Shown one piece after another: positions 36,643 through 46,495 of a DNA stretch of 64,000 nucleotides. The stretch is taken from assembly GCF_001632745.1 (NCBI RefSeq), contig NZ_LQRT01000013.1, forward strand, positions 676,906 through 740,905, in the 5' to 3' direction. Below the pieces are notes generated by a model, which saw nothing but the letters and a program-made list of their open reading frames with translations, made no database searches and was not told where the DNA came from. The translations under genes were made by a program, and so were the position numbers. The first letter of the stretch is position 1. Each line of letters begins with the position of its first letter. This DNA comes from Aquimarina aggregata. Its GTDB lineage: Bacteria; Bacteroidota; Bacteroidia; Flavobacteriales; Flavobacteriaceae.

Positions 36643-37719
36643 TTATCCGTATTGTTCTCCGTAGGTTTCCTTTACTTTTTTAAGCACTTCTTTGATATCT
36701 TGTTCCTTTTTTTTAGGGTAAATGAGTAACACATCTTCCTTATCCACTATGATATAGTCTTGTAATCCATCAACTACTACTATTTTATTATTAGCAGTTC
36801 TAATCATATTACCCGAAGCGTCTTGTGGTAAAACACGAGTATTAACTATAGCATTTTTATCATCTGTTTTATCTAATTTATCATACAATGACCCCCATGT
36901 ACCCAGATCGTTCCAATCAAAAACAGCGGGTAAAACATATACATTCTTAGCTTTTTCTATAATAGCATAATCGATAGATATGTTTTCTGCCAATGCATAG
37001 TTATCTGCTATAAAGTTTTTTTCATTTTCTGTATTATATAAGCTTTCTCCTTTTCTGAACAAAGCTGTCATTTCTTCTTGAAACACTTCAAATGCTTTTA
37101 TTATACTAGAAACACTCCATATAAAAATACCTGCATTCCATAGATAATTTCCTTCACTTAAAAACACCTTAGCCGTATCATAATTAGGCTTTTCTGTAAA
37201 CTGTGTAACTTCCTTAATAGGATCACTTTCTTCGAGGTATTGAATATATCCATATCCTGTATTAGGAAAAGTAGGCTTAATACCTAATGTCATTAAGATA
37301 TCCTTTTGCGAACATGCAACAAAACAATCTTTTAGATTTGAAACAAAAGCATCTTCATCCTCTATCCAATGATCGCTTGGTGCGACTACCATTACGGCAT
37401 CTGGGTTTTCTTTTTCTATTTTCATTGCAGCATACAAAATACAAGGAGCTGTATTTCGCATTGCAGGTTCGGTTACAACCTGTCTTTGCTCTATCTTAGG
37501 TAATTGTTCCAGAACCAAATCATTATACCTTTCATTGGTAAGAATAAATATATTCTCTGCAGGCACTATTTTAGCTAAGCGCTCAAAAGTACGTTGAATT
37601 AAGGTTTCCCCGGTTCCTAACATATCGTGAAACTGTTTTGGAAATTCTGTTGTACTTACAGGCCAAAATCTTGATCCTACTCCACCGGCCATTAATATGG
37701 CATAATAATTTTTATTCAT
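36643..37719 (-). CDS. manC: Mannose-1-phosphate guanylyltransferase
   Basis: The 358-residue nucleotidyltransferase has the signature MAGGVGSRFWPVS, then FPKQF, VVAPSDHWIED and FTEKPNYDTAK, all typical of GDP-mannose pyrophosphorylases. It makes GDP-mannose from Man-1-P and GTP for surface glycans. It is the short form without the C-terminal isomerase domain. Two bases separate it from the SprT-like gene upstream. Confidence 0.95.
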   Translation of the reverse strand: MNKNYYAILMAGGVGSRFWPVSTTEFPKQFHDMLGTGETLIQRTFERLAKIVPAENIFILTNERYNDLVLEQLPKIEQRQVVTEPAMRNTAPCILYAAMKIEKENPDAVMVVAPSDHWIEDEDAFVSNLKDCFVACSQKDILMTLGIKPTFPNTGYGYIQYLEESDPIKEVTQFTEKPNYDTAKVFLSEGNYLWNAGIFIWSVSSIIKAFEVFQEEMTALFRKGESLYNTENEKNFIADNYALAENISIDYAIIEKAKNVYVLPAVFDWNDLGTWGSLYDKLDKTDDKNAIVNTRVLPQDASGNMIRTANNKIVVVDGLQDYIIVDKEDVLLIYPKKKEQDIKEVLKKVKETYGEQYG

Positions 37720-37721
37720 AG

Positions 37722-38348
37722 TTAGTTTAAAAGTTCTACTTCTGCATTGGGGTTAAACAGATAGATTCTACCAGTATTAAGCTCTACACATTCATATCGT
37801 TTTACCTTCTTATTCCCTTTTTTAAAGATTTTTCCGTTATACAATCTAAATGTACTACCTAAAGGTAACTCAAAAATGTAGTTTTTATCACTTTTAGGAT
37901 CGTATTGTTTTAGTGCCAAAGACAATTTCTCATCTGTATCACTACTCGCCCTTGGATTTTTAAAATGCTTAGCTAATACTGGTAATAATTTTGAGGGAAA
38001 AACTTCGGGGTGAATATAAGGCAACATAAGTTGCTGAAAAGTCTTCTTCCACTCAATACCATGGGGTTTTATATAGCGTCCATATTTCTCAAAAGCTATT
38101 AAATGAGCAATCTCATGCACTAGGGTAATTAAAAAACGATATTTATTTAACGAAGCATTTACAGTAATCTGATGTCTACCATCGGGCATTTTGCGATAAT
38201 CACCATGTCGTGTTACACGTTCATTTACAATTTTTAAATGCACATTACACTTAACGACTAGGTCAAATGCCATATCAATAGCACGTTCTGGGATATATCT
38301 TGCAAGTATTTCCTTCACCTTTGCAAAATACAAAATTAACTTTATCAC
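37722..38348 (-). CDS. SprT-like zinc-peptidase-fold protein
   Basis: The 208-residue protein carries the zinc motif HEIAH in LITLVHEIAHLIAFEKYGRYIKPHGIEWK, the SprT-like pattern. The frame has no ATG near the start: a stop lies four codons upstream and the best start is GTG at 38348. The function of bacterial SprT-like proteins is unclear. It starts the SprT-manC-DUF389 run and follows the DUF4349 gene by 9 bp. Confidence 0.88.
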   Translation of the reverse strand: MIKLILYFAKVKEILARYIPERAIDMAFDLVVKCNVHLKIVNERVTRHGDYRKMPDGRHQITVNASLNKYRFLITLVHEIAHLIAFEKYGRYIKPHGIEWKKTFQQLMLPYIHPEVFPSKLLPVLAKHFKNPRASSDTDEKLSLALKQYDPKSDKNYIFELPLGSTFRLYNGKIFKKGNKKVKRYECVELNTGRIYLFNPNAEVELLN

Positions 38349-38357
38349 AATGCATCC

Positions 38358-39227
38358 CTAATTTAATATTTTTCTATTTCTTATTATCCTAAAATAAACC
38401 AAAATTATAAGTCCCAAAACAATCAATGGCCAAATATAGAATACTATAAGAATCAAACCTTTAATTAATGACCAGCCAAAAGATAGTCCCTCTTGAGCAT
38501 TATCAAAAAAACCAGGTTCATAGGTCTCTGGTTCTTTTTTGGGAATTACAGTTTCGTACATATCGAGTTGAATGGTACTATATGAAACTTTATTTCCCAA
38601 GTAATTTAACCTAGCTTGAGCAGATTCTATCTCTTCCTGAAGTTCATTAAGTTTATCTTCTGCCAATAAAATATCTTCTACAGTTTTAGCGCTAGTGCGC
38701 AAGATGTTTTCATATCGCTGTTTTACTTCTAATTTGGTTTTTAAACGTGAGCTAATATCAATGTATTCTTCTGTTACATCAATTGTAGAAACATTTTTAT
38801 ACTCTACAAATTCTGAAAGTTCACAAATTTGGTTTAATACTGTATCAAAATGATCTTTAGGAATTCTAATTGTGAAACGGTTTTCTTTAGTAGTATTGGT
38901 ATTGGTAAAACGTTCATCTGAGACATAGCCATCATATTTTCTAGCTATATTTTTGGCCAATTGTGTCGCTTTTTCTACATTTTTTACCTTAATCTTAGAA
39001 GTCGCATTTTTTATAATCTTAAGACGCCTATCCACTCCTATCTTGTTCGCCTCCCGATCATCATTTGTTTCAAAAGAATTTAGAACAGGTTGTTCTCCTG
39101 TAGTTTTAAGAGGAATATTTTCTAGCGCAATATCATTTAACTTCGATTCTTTTGAGCAGGAAATACTTAAAAGCAATATAACTACTAACATTACAATACC
39201 TACCTCACTTAATTTGTTTGATTTCAT
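38358..39227 (-). CDS. DUF4349-family lipoprotein
   Basis: The 289-residue protein has a lipobox (LLLSISC, Cys about 25) and the DUF4349 pattern: a KNATSKIKVKNVEKATQLAK region, a long coiled coil (about 170-215, LLAEDKLNELQEEIESAQARL), and a C-terminal transmembrane helix (WSLIKGLILIVFYIWPLIVLGLIIL). Function unknown; it may sense or organise the envelope. It is divergent from the HTH-membrane gene at 39298. Confidence 0.88.
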   Translation of the reverse strand: MKSNKLSEVGIVMLVVILLLSISCSKESKLNDIALENIPLKTTGEQPVLNSFETNDDREANKIGVDRRLKIIKNATSKIKVKNVEKATQLAKNIARKYDGYVSDERFTNTNTTKENRFTIRIPKDHFDTVLNQICELSEFVEYKNVSTIDVTEEYIDISSRLKTKLEVKQRYENILRTSAKTVEDILLAEDKLNELQEEIESAQARLNYLGNKVSYSTIQLDMYETVIPKKEPETYEPGFFDNAQEGLSFGWSLIKGLILIVFYIWPLIVLGLIILVYFRIIRNRKILN

Positions 39228-39297
39228 TTTTATATTTTTATATTGTTAATCTGAAAGCAAACCTATTCGAGTTTTTGTTTCATCCTTTGTAGAACGC

Positions 39298-40266
39298 TTG
39301 TATAATAGTTGTAAATTATTTTACAAACTTCAAATAACTTATTATCAAAACAATACAACTATTACGCCTGAAGATAAAATAGTATTCGAACTCCTTAAAG
39401 AAGCTGTAGCACAAAAGTTTTTGAAAAACAATTCTGCTTCAAACCCTGATATTTCTAAATGGAAAGGACAAGATATTATTTCGTTTCAAGAAGATTTACA
39501 GAGATACACTAAAACAAGTATTAGTGAAAAGTCTTTTTATAGTTACTTTAAAAATTCAACAGAAAAGTTACCGCGAGTAGATATACTTACCATGTTGTCT
39601 CAATATTGTGGTTATTCAAATTGGAATGATTTTAAAGAAAAGAAACTTTCTTCTAATGTTTTTAAAAAGAAGAAGAGAACTCCTAAATGGTTTGTAATTA
39701 TAGTATCGAGTCTTGGTTTGGTAGGCATCCTATTATTATTAATTCCAACAAAACACACTTTTAATTTTTGTTTCATAGATCAAGATCGAAATCAACCCAT
39801 AACCCGAATCCCTCTTGATATAATCATCCTTAATGATAAAGAGTCTCAATTTTATACAAAAAGTGATAGTTTAGGATGTTTTTCATGGAAAACTACTGAT
39901 GATTATATTCATTTTGTAGTGCAATCACCGTATCATAAAACTGATACTATATACCGAATTGCGGCATCTGAAAATCAAGAATATCTAAAAGTAAGAACAA
40001 ATGATTATGCATTAATGCTTCATTATTATGCAAACGGAAAGATAGAAGATTGGAAAAATCGAAAAAAAGAACTATCACGAATGATTTCAGACGATGTCAC
40101 AATAATGCAAATATTACCACATGGATTAGGAATAGAAATATATAGTAAAAATGATTTCATCAACACGTTAACCACACCGACAGAAAGCTTAAAAAATATT
40201 GAGATTATAGAATCTCAAAGAAAAAATGAACAGATTGTAAAACTAAAATTTAGAATAAAATCATGA
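39298..40266 (+). CDS. HTH-like domain fused to one membrane helix and an extracytoplasmic domain
   Basis: The 322-residue protein has an N-terminal helical region (about 35-115, ending LPRVDILTMLSQYCGYSNWNDF) typical of a Bacteroidota HTH-like domain. A basic stop, one transmembrane helix (about 131-149) and a beta-rich outer domain follow. The frame is open from 39250 and holds no early ATG; TTG at 39298 is the best start but the true one could be a little downstream near TITPEDK. It overlaps the next lipoprotein gene by four bases. The pair looks like a membrane-spanning signal protein with its lipoprotein partner; ligand unknown. Confidence 0.7.
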   Translation: MYNSCKLFYKLQITYYQNNTTITPEDKIVFELLKEAVAQKFLKNNSASNPDISKWKGQDIISFQEDLQRYTKTSISEKSFYSYFKNSTEKLPRVDILTMLSQYCGYSNWNDFKEKKLSSNVFKKKKRTPKWFVIIVSSLGLVGILLLLIPTKHTFNFCFIDQDRNQPITRIPLDIIILNDKESQFYTKSDSLGCFSWKTTDDYIHFVVQSPYHKTDTIYRIAASENQEYLKVRTNDYALMLHYYANGKIEDWKNRKKELSRMISDDVTIMQILPHGLGIEIYSKNDFINTLTTPTESLKNIEIIESQRKNEQIVKLKFRIKS

Positions 40267-40706
40267 AACAGTTTGTTTTGATAATTGTAATCTTAGTAAC
40301 ATCTGGATGTGCTAACAATTCATCCAAAGAGTTAGATAATTTAGCTCCCAATGCTGACATCACTGAAAAAGAAGTTATTCTTTCAGAAGAAGATGCATAT
40401 AGTATCCTAATTAAGCAAAAACTTCAAGAACATATTGATAAGTACATCATAGCACAAAATCATCCAAGTTTCTCAATAGAAAAGGAAAACGAATACTTAT
40501 TTTCAGAACAGCGTAAACTAATTAAAGATGTAGATCTTGTATCACCTTTAAAGATGATTTCTGACTCTATAAAAGTCACAAAAACAAAAGTTGTATTCAA
40601 TTCGGGGATAGACACGATTTATACATATATCAAAACTTCACAAACCATAGTAGATGGAAAACTATTAAAGACAGTAAAATTACGTTTCGAAAGAGGCAAA
40701 AATTAA
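40263..40706 (+). CDS. Small lipoprotein coupled to the HTH-membrane protein
   Basis: The 147-residue protein has the lipobox VTSGC (Cys at about residue 16). Its ATG overlaps the upstream stop (ATGA), so the two are co-translated. No known family recognised. A role as the sensory or stabilising partner of the upstream membrane protein is inferred from this coupling. Confidence 0.78.
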   Translation: MKQFVLIIVILVTSGCANNSSKELDNLAPNADITEKEVILSEEDAYSILIKQKLQEHIDKYIIAQNHPSFSIEKENEYLFSEQRKLIKDVDLVSPLKMISDSIKVTKTKVVFNSGIDTIYTYIKTSQTIVDGKLLKTVKLRFERGKN

Positions 40707-40860
40707 GAATCTAATTTCATCTCACTTATTATTAAAGGTTCTACTTATACTCTCATTCAGGTTTACGAAAAAAAATAATGCCTTCATTTCTAGTAAACCA
40801 TCTCAAAAAACCTTCTATAATTAACCTCTAATTAAGGTTTTCAACCACTAAAAACATGCT

Positions 40861-40883
40861 AAAACCATAAATAAAATGGTTTT
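40861..40883 (+). terminator. Possible terminator downstream of the lipoprotein gene
   Basis: AAAACCAT (40861-40868) pairs with ATGGTTTT (40876-40883) around 7 nt. It lies in a 291-bp AT-rich gap with no other feature I can support. Confidence 0.4.
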
Positions 40884-40997
40884 TAAGCGTTAAAAAAACA
40901 CGATTCATCGAGTTTTCATTTATTTCAATCTACTGTATATCAATTATTAATATTTTTAAATCACAACAATTTAACATTTCATTCACAAACTAACCTC

Positions 40998-41339
40998 ATG
41001 AAAACTTCTTTAACCATCGTCTTCTTTGTTATATGTCTTGGTAGTTTTGCGCAAACCCAAATCGAACCTAAAGAAAAAAAAATGCTTCAGAAATTGGCTG
41101 TCCAAAAAACAATTGAACTACAGAAAGAACTAAATTTAACCTTGTACACCAGCAGAATTCTTGAAAAAACAATTTATCAGTATTCTGTCAAAGCTAATGA
41201 AGTTATACAATCGAATTTATCTGAAAAAGAAAAGTCAAAAAATCTAAGCAATCTAGTATACTTTCAGAATCAAGAATTTAAAAAAGTACTTACTGTGCAA
41301 CAGTTTTACCAATATCTTGAACTTAAAAATAAGTATTGA
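40998..41339 (+). CDS. Small secreted helical protein
   Basis: The 113-residue protein has a clear signal peptide (MKTSLTIVFFVICLGSFAQ) and then mostly charged helix (KEKKMLQKLAVQKTIELQKEL, LSEKEKSKNLSNLVYFQNQEF). The pattern is loosely like Spy/CpxP-type periplasmic helical proteins, without their diagnostic motif. Family not recognised. Confidence 0.72.
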   Translation: MKTSLTIVFFVICLGSFAQTQIEPKEKKMLQKLAVQKTIELQKELNLTLYTSRILEKTIYQYSVKANEVIQSNLSEKEKSKNLSNLVYFQNQEFKKVLTVQQFYQYLELKNKY

Positions 41340-41359
41340 TATAGGTTCATAAATATGAG

Positions 41360-42040
41360 TTAAGGTGTGCTATTTGACACTTGCAAAACCTTGCCGTTGT
41401 AAAATTTATGTCCTGTAAGGGCAAAATTTTTGATATAAGTTGCCATTTCTATTGCTGTTAATGGGGCTTGATACCCTGGAAAAGCCTCTTCTAACATTTC
41501 TGTTTGCACAGCTCCAAGAGCCAACACGTTAAAAGCAATACCGCTTTCTTTATATTCTTCTGCTAGTAATTCACTTAATGTGATCACTGCTCCCTTACTA
41601 GAACTATATGCAGAAAGACCCGGGAATTTTGCACTACCCTGAATCCCTCCCATACTGCTTATGGTTACCACATGACTTTCTCTTTTCATAAACGGTAATA
41701 CTCTACGAGTGATCTCTGCAACACCAAAAACATTAACTTTATATACATCTTCAAAATCCTTTGAAGAAATCTCACTAAAAGGTTTATTTAGCAGTTTTCC
41801 GGCATTATTAATCAATATATCTACTTGTTTCCATTCTGTAGAAATGTATTCAACCATATTATCTAGATCTTTTGATGTAGAAATATCAAATGAAAACGCA
41901 TGAATATTTTTATGGTTAACATTAAGTATAGGCTTCTCATTCCTGGATAATGCCAAAACATTGTGCCCACTATCTGCACATAATTTTGCTAATTCATAAC
42001 CAATACCTCTACTGGCCCCAGTGATAATAATATTCTTCAT
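41360..42040 (-). CDS. Short-chain dehydrogenase/reductase
   Basis: The 226-residue classical SDR has the cofactor motif TGASRGIG, INNAGK, the catalytic Ser in VTISSMGG and the YSSSKGA (YxxxK) active site. Oxidises or reduces an unknown alcohol or ketone with NAD(P). It lies 20 bp downstream of an M28 lipoprotein gene in the same direction. Confidence 0.93.
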   Translation of the reverse strand: MKNIIITGASRGIGYELAKLCADSGHNVLALSRNEKPILNVNHKNIHAFSFDISTSKDLDNMVEYISTEWKQVDILINNAGKLLNKPFSEISSKDFEDVYKVNVFGVAEITRRVLPFMKRESHVVTISSMGGIQGSAKFPGLSAYSSSKGAVITLSELLAEEYKESGIAFNVLALGAVQTEMLEEAFPGYQAPLTAIEMATYIKNFALTGHKFYNGKVLQVSNSTP

Positions 42041-42060
42041 AGTTTTTCGATAAACTCTAT

Positions 42061-43041
42061 TTAATTTAATGTAATTTCTTTAGTTGGCGTACGGCATATA
42101 TTTACTATTGATGGCAAACAATTATTAATCAATTTTGCCATAAACTCAAAATTCATTTCAGAAACCTCGTCATCTACATGATGATAATAGTTATAATTTG
42201 TAAAATCAAATGTAGATATGGTCTGACAAGGCACATTAAATTCTTTATAAAAAGGGTAATTATCACTTCGTTGAAACAATTGAAACTCTTTTGCTTTCGG
42301 CAAAAATCCTACAAGCTCACTTTTAGAATATTCATTAATCTTGTCTGCCATATTTGATTTTTCATATCCCGTTATATAGGCTTCGTATGATTTTTCATTT
42401 AAAGGAACTCCAATCATTTCAAAATTAACCATAGTATATAGGTCAATATTTTTCTCTTTTAACACCTTAGCCAAATGTTTAGAACCTAATAGTCCTTTTT
42501 CTTCGGCTCCAAAAAGAACAAACAACACACTACGTTTATTCTTTTTTATCTTAGCCAATTGTTTTGCTAAAGATATCACCGCAGTACTTCCTGCTGCATT
42601 ATCATTTGCTCCATTAGCTATAACATCACCATTAACTTCTTTTGCTGTACCAATATGATCAAGATGTGCTCCTATGATTACAAATTCTTCTTTTAAATCT
42701 TTATCAATACCTTCTAAATACCCAACAACGTTAAATGTTTCGACTCCTTTAGCCAAAAAAGAATCTTTATACTTTTCAAAATATGGGCGTACCCCAACTT
42801 CTTTAAATTCTTTTTCTACAAATTGAGCCGCACTTTCTAATCCTTTACTACCAGTATCTCTACCCTCTAATTTATCATTAGCCAAAAAATTCATTATTTC
42901 TTCAACTTCACCAGCTGTAACATTTCCTTTCAAAAAAGAACTAGTAACAGATGTATCTTTCTCTTTAGATTGCGCTATTGTACCTTGTTTACAATTTACA
43001 AAAACCAAAAAAATCAATAGCACACTTAAACATTGTTTCAT
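42061..43041 (-). CDS. M28-family zinc peptidase lipoprotein
   Basis: The 326-residue protein has a lipobox (VFVNC, Cys about 17) and an M28 domain with metal-ligand motifs GAHLDHIG, GANDNAAG and FGAEEKGLLGS, plus HHVDD near the C-terminus. It should be a membrane-anchored aminopeptidase facing the periplasm. It has no sorting domain, unlike the secreted M28 enzyme at 10680. Confidence 0.93.
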   Translation of the reverse strand: MKQCLSVLLIFLVFVNCKQGTIAQSKEKDTSVTSSFLKGNVTAGEVEEIMNFLANDKLEGRDTGSKGLESAAQFVEKEFKEVGVRPYFEKYKDSFLAKGVETFNVVGYLEGIDKDLKEEFVIIGAHLDHIGTAKEVNGDVIANGANDNAAGSTAVISLAKQLAKIKKNKRSVLFVLFGAEEKGLLGSKHLAKVLKEKNIDLYTMVNFEMIGVPLNEKSYEAYITGYEKSNMADKINEYSKSELVGFLPKAKEFQLFQRSDNYPFYKEFNVPCQTISTFDFTNYNYYHHVDDEVSEMNFEFMAKLINNCLPSIVNICRTPTKEITLN

Positions 43042-43070
43042 CTTAAATACGTTTTGAGATAAAGATAAAA

Positions 43071-43098
43071 AAATCCCACTTCGAAAGAAGCAGGATTT
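43071..43098 (-). terminator. Terminator of pdhC
   Basis: A 12-nt-arm hairpin with two internal mismatches and a GAAA-type loop (43071-43082 with 43087-43098), followed on the minus strand by a run of T residues. It is 27 bp past the pdhC stop. Confidence 0.75.
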
Positions 43099-43124
43099 CT
43101 GTATTTTGATATTTATTTCTTGGA

Positions 43125-44732
43125 TTACGCCAGCATTGTTACTGGGTTCTCAAGATATTTCTGTAATGTTTGTAAAAACTGTGCTCCTGTAGCTCCATCC
43201 ACAGTTCTATGATCACAAGCCAACGTAACTTTCATTGTATTTCCAACAACTACTGCTCCATTTTTAACTACCGGCTTTTCTACAATTGCTCCTACAGATA
43301 AAATTGCAGAATTGGGCTGGTTAATAATAGAAGTAAACTCCTGAATACCAAACATCCCAAGATTAGATACTGTAAAAGTACTACCGCTCATTTCTTGCGG
43401 AGTTAACTTTTTATCTCTAGCTCTAGTTGCTAAATCTCTTACTTTCACATCAATTTCCATAATATTCATATGATCTGTAAAAGGTAATACCGGAACTACT
43501 AGCCCATCTGGTACAGCTACTGCCACACCAATACTTATATGTTTATTATATACGGTTACATCGTCTTTCCATGTAGTATTTACTTTAGGATGCCTTCTTA
43601 AAGCCATTGCACAAGCCTTAACTACCATATCATTAAAAGAGACTTTTGTATCTGGCAGCTCATTAATAATTTTACGAGAAGAAATGGCATTATCCATATT
43701 TACTTCAATTGTAAGATAATAATGTGGTGCTGTAAATTTAGAAGCAGAAAGGCTTTTTGCTATTGCCTTACGCATTTGCGAATTCTTAACTTCTTCAAAA
43801 CTAACTTCACCTGCCGGAGTAAATGTTTGTACCGCAGGAGATGCATTAGTTTCTTTTATAGTAGTATCTATTGCAGGTGCTGCACTAGGTGTAAACGATT
43901 CTATATCTTTTTTAACGATTCTTCCGTTCTCACCAGTTCCTTTAACTTGTGAAAGATCGATACCTTTATCTGCCGCTATCTTTTTTGCTAACGGGGAAGC
44001 AAATACTCTGCCTCCACTTGCTGTTGTTGCAGTGACTTCTATTTTAGTTTCTGTTTTTACTTCTTCTGTTGAAGATTGAGTCTTAGGTTCGGAAGTAGTT
44101 ACACTCCCTCCATCCTTAATCCCCGAAACATCAGTTCCTGCAGGACCTATAATGGCTAATAATTTATCTACAGCAGCAGTTTGACCTTCTTCTATACCTA
44201 TATGTAATAAAGTACCGTTGTAAAAAGACTCAAATTCCATCGTAGCTTTATCAGTCTCTATCTCTGCTAAAATATCACCTTCTTCAACAGTATCTCCTAC
44301 TTTCTTTAACCATGTTGCTACTGTTCCTTCTTCCATCGTATCACTAAGGCGTGGCATTGTAATAATTTCAACACCTTCTGGCACAGAAGTACTTTCAGAA
44401 GAGGTTTCTTCTGATGCTGCATTAGCTTCTTCTTTGGGAGCTTCAGCAGTCGCAGTTGAGCTACTACCATTTAGTAATCCCGAAATATCTTCTCCTTCAT
44501 CACCAATAATGGCTAAAAGTTGATCTACGGGAGCAGTTTCTCCTTCTTGAATACCTACATGAAGTAATGTTCCTTCGTAAAAGGACTCAAATTCCATAGT
44601 TGCTTTATCGGTTTCTATCTCTGCTAAGATATCCCCTTCACTAACTTTATCTCCTTTTTTAACAAGCCACTTTGCAACAACACCTTCTTCCATAGTGTCA
44701 CTCAATCGTGGCATATTTATTACTGTAGCCAT
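43125..44732 (-). CDS. pdhC: Pyruvate dehydrogenase E2, dihydrolipoamide acetyltransferase
   Basis: The 535-residue E2 has two N-terminal lipoyl domains, each with the lipoylated Lys in ETDKATMEFES (about residues 43 and 168). Ala/Thr/Glu-rich linkers and an E1/E3-binding domain (FASPLAKKIAADKGIDLSQVKGTGENGRI) follow. The C-terminal acetyltransferase carries the active site DHRTVDGATGAQFL. It transfers acetyl groups to CoA in the core of the pyruvate dehydrogenase complex. Three bases separate it from pdhA. Confidence 0.97.
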   Translation of the reverse strand: MATVINMPRLSDTMEEGVVAKWLVKKGDKVSEGDILAEIETDKATMEFESFYEGTLLHVGIQEGETAPVDQLLAIIGDEGEDISGLLNGSSSTATAEAPKEEANAASEETSSESTSVPEGVEIITMPRLSDTMEEGTVATWLKKVGDTVEEGDILAEIETDKATMEFESFYNGTLLHIGIEEGQTAAVDKLLAIIGPAGTDVSGIKDGGSVTTSEPKTQSSTEEVKTETKIEVTATTASGGRVFASPLAKKIAADKGIDLSQVKGTGENGRIVKKDIESFTPSAAPAIDTTIKETNASPAVQTFTPAGEVSFEEVKNSQMRKAIAKSLSASKFTAPHYYLTIEVNMDNAISSRKIINELPDTKVSFNDMVVKACAMALRRHPKVNTTWKDDVTVYNKHISIGVAVAVPDGLVVPVLPFTDHMNIMEIDVKVRDLATRARDKKLTPQEMSGSTFTVSNLGMFGIQEFTSIINQPNSAILSVGAIVEKPVVKNGAVVVGNTMKVTLACDHRTVDGATGAQFLQTLQKYLENPVTMLA

Positions 44733-44735
44733 ATT

Positions 44736-45737
44736 TTATTGTGGTTTGTGTGATAAGAATGGGTAGTCTTCTTGCTCATAAACAACATCATACATCACGT
44801 TCTTTTCTGGAAATGGTGATTCTTCAGCAAATTTCTGGCATTCTGCCACCCTATCTTTTACTCTTTTATCTATAATTGCAATTTCTTCGTCACTTGCATA
44901 CTTTTTCTCTTTGATAATATCTAGTACTTGAGTGATCGGATCAATTTTTTGGTATTCTGCTACTTCTTCTTTAGTACGATATTTCTGAGCATCACTCATT
45001 GAATGCCCTCTATATCTATATGTTTTTAATTCTAAGAAAGTAGGACCTCCTCCTGTTCTTGCTCTAGTTATTGCTTCGTCAAAAGCCTCTGCAACTTTAA
45101 CAGGATTCATAGCATCTACAGGACCACTTGGCATTTCATACCCTAGTCCTAATTTCCATATATCTGTATGATTTGCTGTTCTTTCAACAGAAGTCCCCAT
45201 GGCATATCCATTGTTTTCAACACAGAATACTACAGGTAAATTCCAAAGCATTGCTAAATTGAAGGTTTCATGTAATGATCCTTGACGAGCCGCTCCGTCA
45301 CCAAAGAAAGTTAATGTCACAGCATCACTTTTCTTATACTTATCTGCAAAGGCTAAACCTGCACCTAAAGGTATTTGACCTCCTACAATACCATGACCTC
45401 CATAGAAACGATGTTCTTTTGAGAAAATATGCATTGATCCTCCTAAACCTTGAGAAGTTCCTGTGCCTTTCCCAAATAATTCGGCCATTACTCTTTTAGG
45501 ATCTACCCCCATTCCAATAGGCTGTACATGATTACGGTAAGCAGTAATCATTTTATCTTTGGTAAGGTCCATTGCATGTAGTGCTCCTGCTAGAATAGCT
45601 TCTTGGCCATTATACAAGTGTAAAAATCCTCTTACTTTTTGCTGAATGTATACTTGAGCAAGCTTATCTTCAAACTTTCTCCAGAAAAGCATTTCTTCGT
45701 ACCAATTTAGGTAAACTTCTTTGGTTATTTTTTTCAT
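44736..45737 (-). CDS. pdhA: Pyruvate dehydrogenase E1 component, alpha subunit
   Basis: The 333-residue thiamine-diphosphate enzyme subunit has GGSMHIF, GGHGIVGGQIPLGAGLAFA, the ThDP-binding GDGAARQGSLHETFNLA...NN pattern and the regulatory-loop YRYRGHSMSD. I use the ATG at 45737 rather than an upstream TTG at 45743. It needs a beta subunit (PdhB), which is not adjacent; separate pdhB loci are common in this group. Co-transcribed with pdhC. Confidence 0.96.
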   Translation of the reverse strand: MKKITKEVYLNWYEEMLFWRKFEDKLAQVYIQQKVRGFLHLYNGQEAILAGALHAMDLTKDKMITAYRNHVQPIGMGVDPKRVMAELFGKGTGTSQGLGGSMHIFSKEHRFYGGHGIVGGQIPLGAGLAFADKYKKSDAVTLTFFGDGAARQGSLHETFNLAMLWNLPVVFCVENNGYAMGTSVERTANHTDIWKLGLGYEMPSGPVDAMNPVKVAEAFDEAITRARTGGGPTFLELKTYRYRGHSMSDAQKYRTKEEVAEYQKIDPITQVLDIIKEKKYASDEEIAIIDKRVKDRVAECQKFAEESPFPEKNVMYDVVYEQEDYPFLSHKPQ

Positions 45738-45886
45738 TTGCAATTGTGCTGATGTGTGTATAACAAATCAGTTTTGACACTGATAATCATTTAATATTTC
45801 TCCTAATTTATTAAGAGAACGAAAAACAAAAATAACATATTCACAATTAAGGGAAAAGCCCTTTGCTGATAAAATCAACGAAAACG

Positions 45887-46369
45887 TTATAAATATGAAT
45901 TATCAAAAATAAGGGGCAATAAATTAGATAAAGAAGAAGATTTGACCACTTTTCCTGTTTCTCCCATAAAATAAATCGTAATAGGCTTATTTTGTTTTAG
46001 CTCATATTCTGCAATTGATTGCCTGCATGCTCCACAAGGAGGCGTTGGAGTAACTAACTGATGCTTTAGTGACTTAGCAGTTAGCGCCATTATTAAAACG
46101 GGGACATCAGGATAATTTGCTCCGGCATAATATATAGCCGTTCGCTCTGCACATAATCCTGAAGGATAGCAAGCATTCTCTTGATTATTTCCTAAAACTA
46201 CTTCTCCGTTCTCCAATAGCAAAGCCGCTCCTACTAAAAATTCTGAATATGGAGCATATGCTTTATCTCTTATAGCCATCGATTTCTGCATTAATTGCTG
46301 AATGTCTTTTGGCAATTCATCAAATGAATCATATACTTGCAACGTTGACTTTATCTCTATTTCTTTCAT
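45887..46369 (-). CDS. cdd: Cytidine deaminase
   Basis: The 160-residue enzyme has the zinc-site motifs CAERTA (with catalytic Glu) and PCGACRQ. It deaminates cytidine and deoxycytidine in pyrimidine salvage. Length is slightly above the usual 130-140 because of an N-terminal extension. It lies between porV and pdhA on the same strand. Confidence 0.95.
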   Translation of the reverse strand: MKEIEIKSTLQVYDSFDELPKDIQQLMQKSMAIRDKAYAPYSEFLVGAALLLENGEVVLGNNQENACYPSGLCAERTAIYYAGANYPDVPVLIMALTAKSLKHQLVTPTPPCGACRQSIAEYELKQNKPITIYFMGETGKVVKSSSLSNLLPLIFDNSYL

Positions 46370-46437
46370 TTTATCTTATAATCTCGCTTCTTAATTTACT
46401 AGTAATGCAATAGCCTTACAATGTACTACAAACAAAA

Positions 46438-46467
46438 AAAAGTATCAAACCGTAGCTTGATACTTTT
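46438..46467 (-). terminator. Terminator of porV
   Basis: AAAAGTATCAA (46438-46448) pairs with TTGATACTTTT (46457-46467); on the minus strand a long T-tract follows. It lies just past the porV stop. Confidence 0.88.
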
Positions 46468-46495
46468 CTTAAAATATTGTGATACTTAGAAATGA

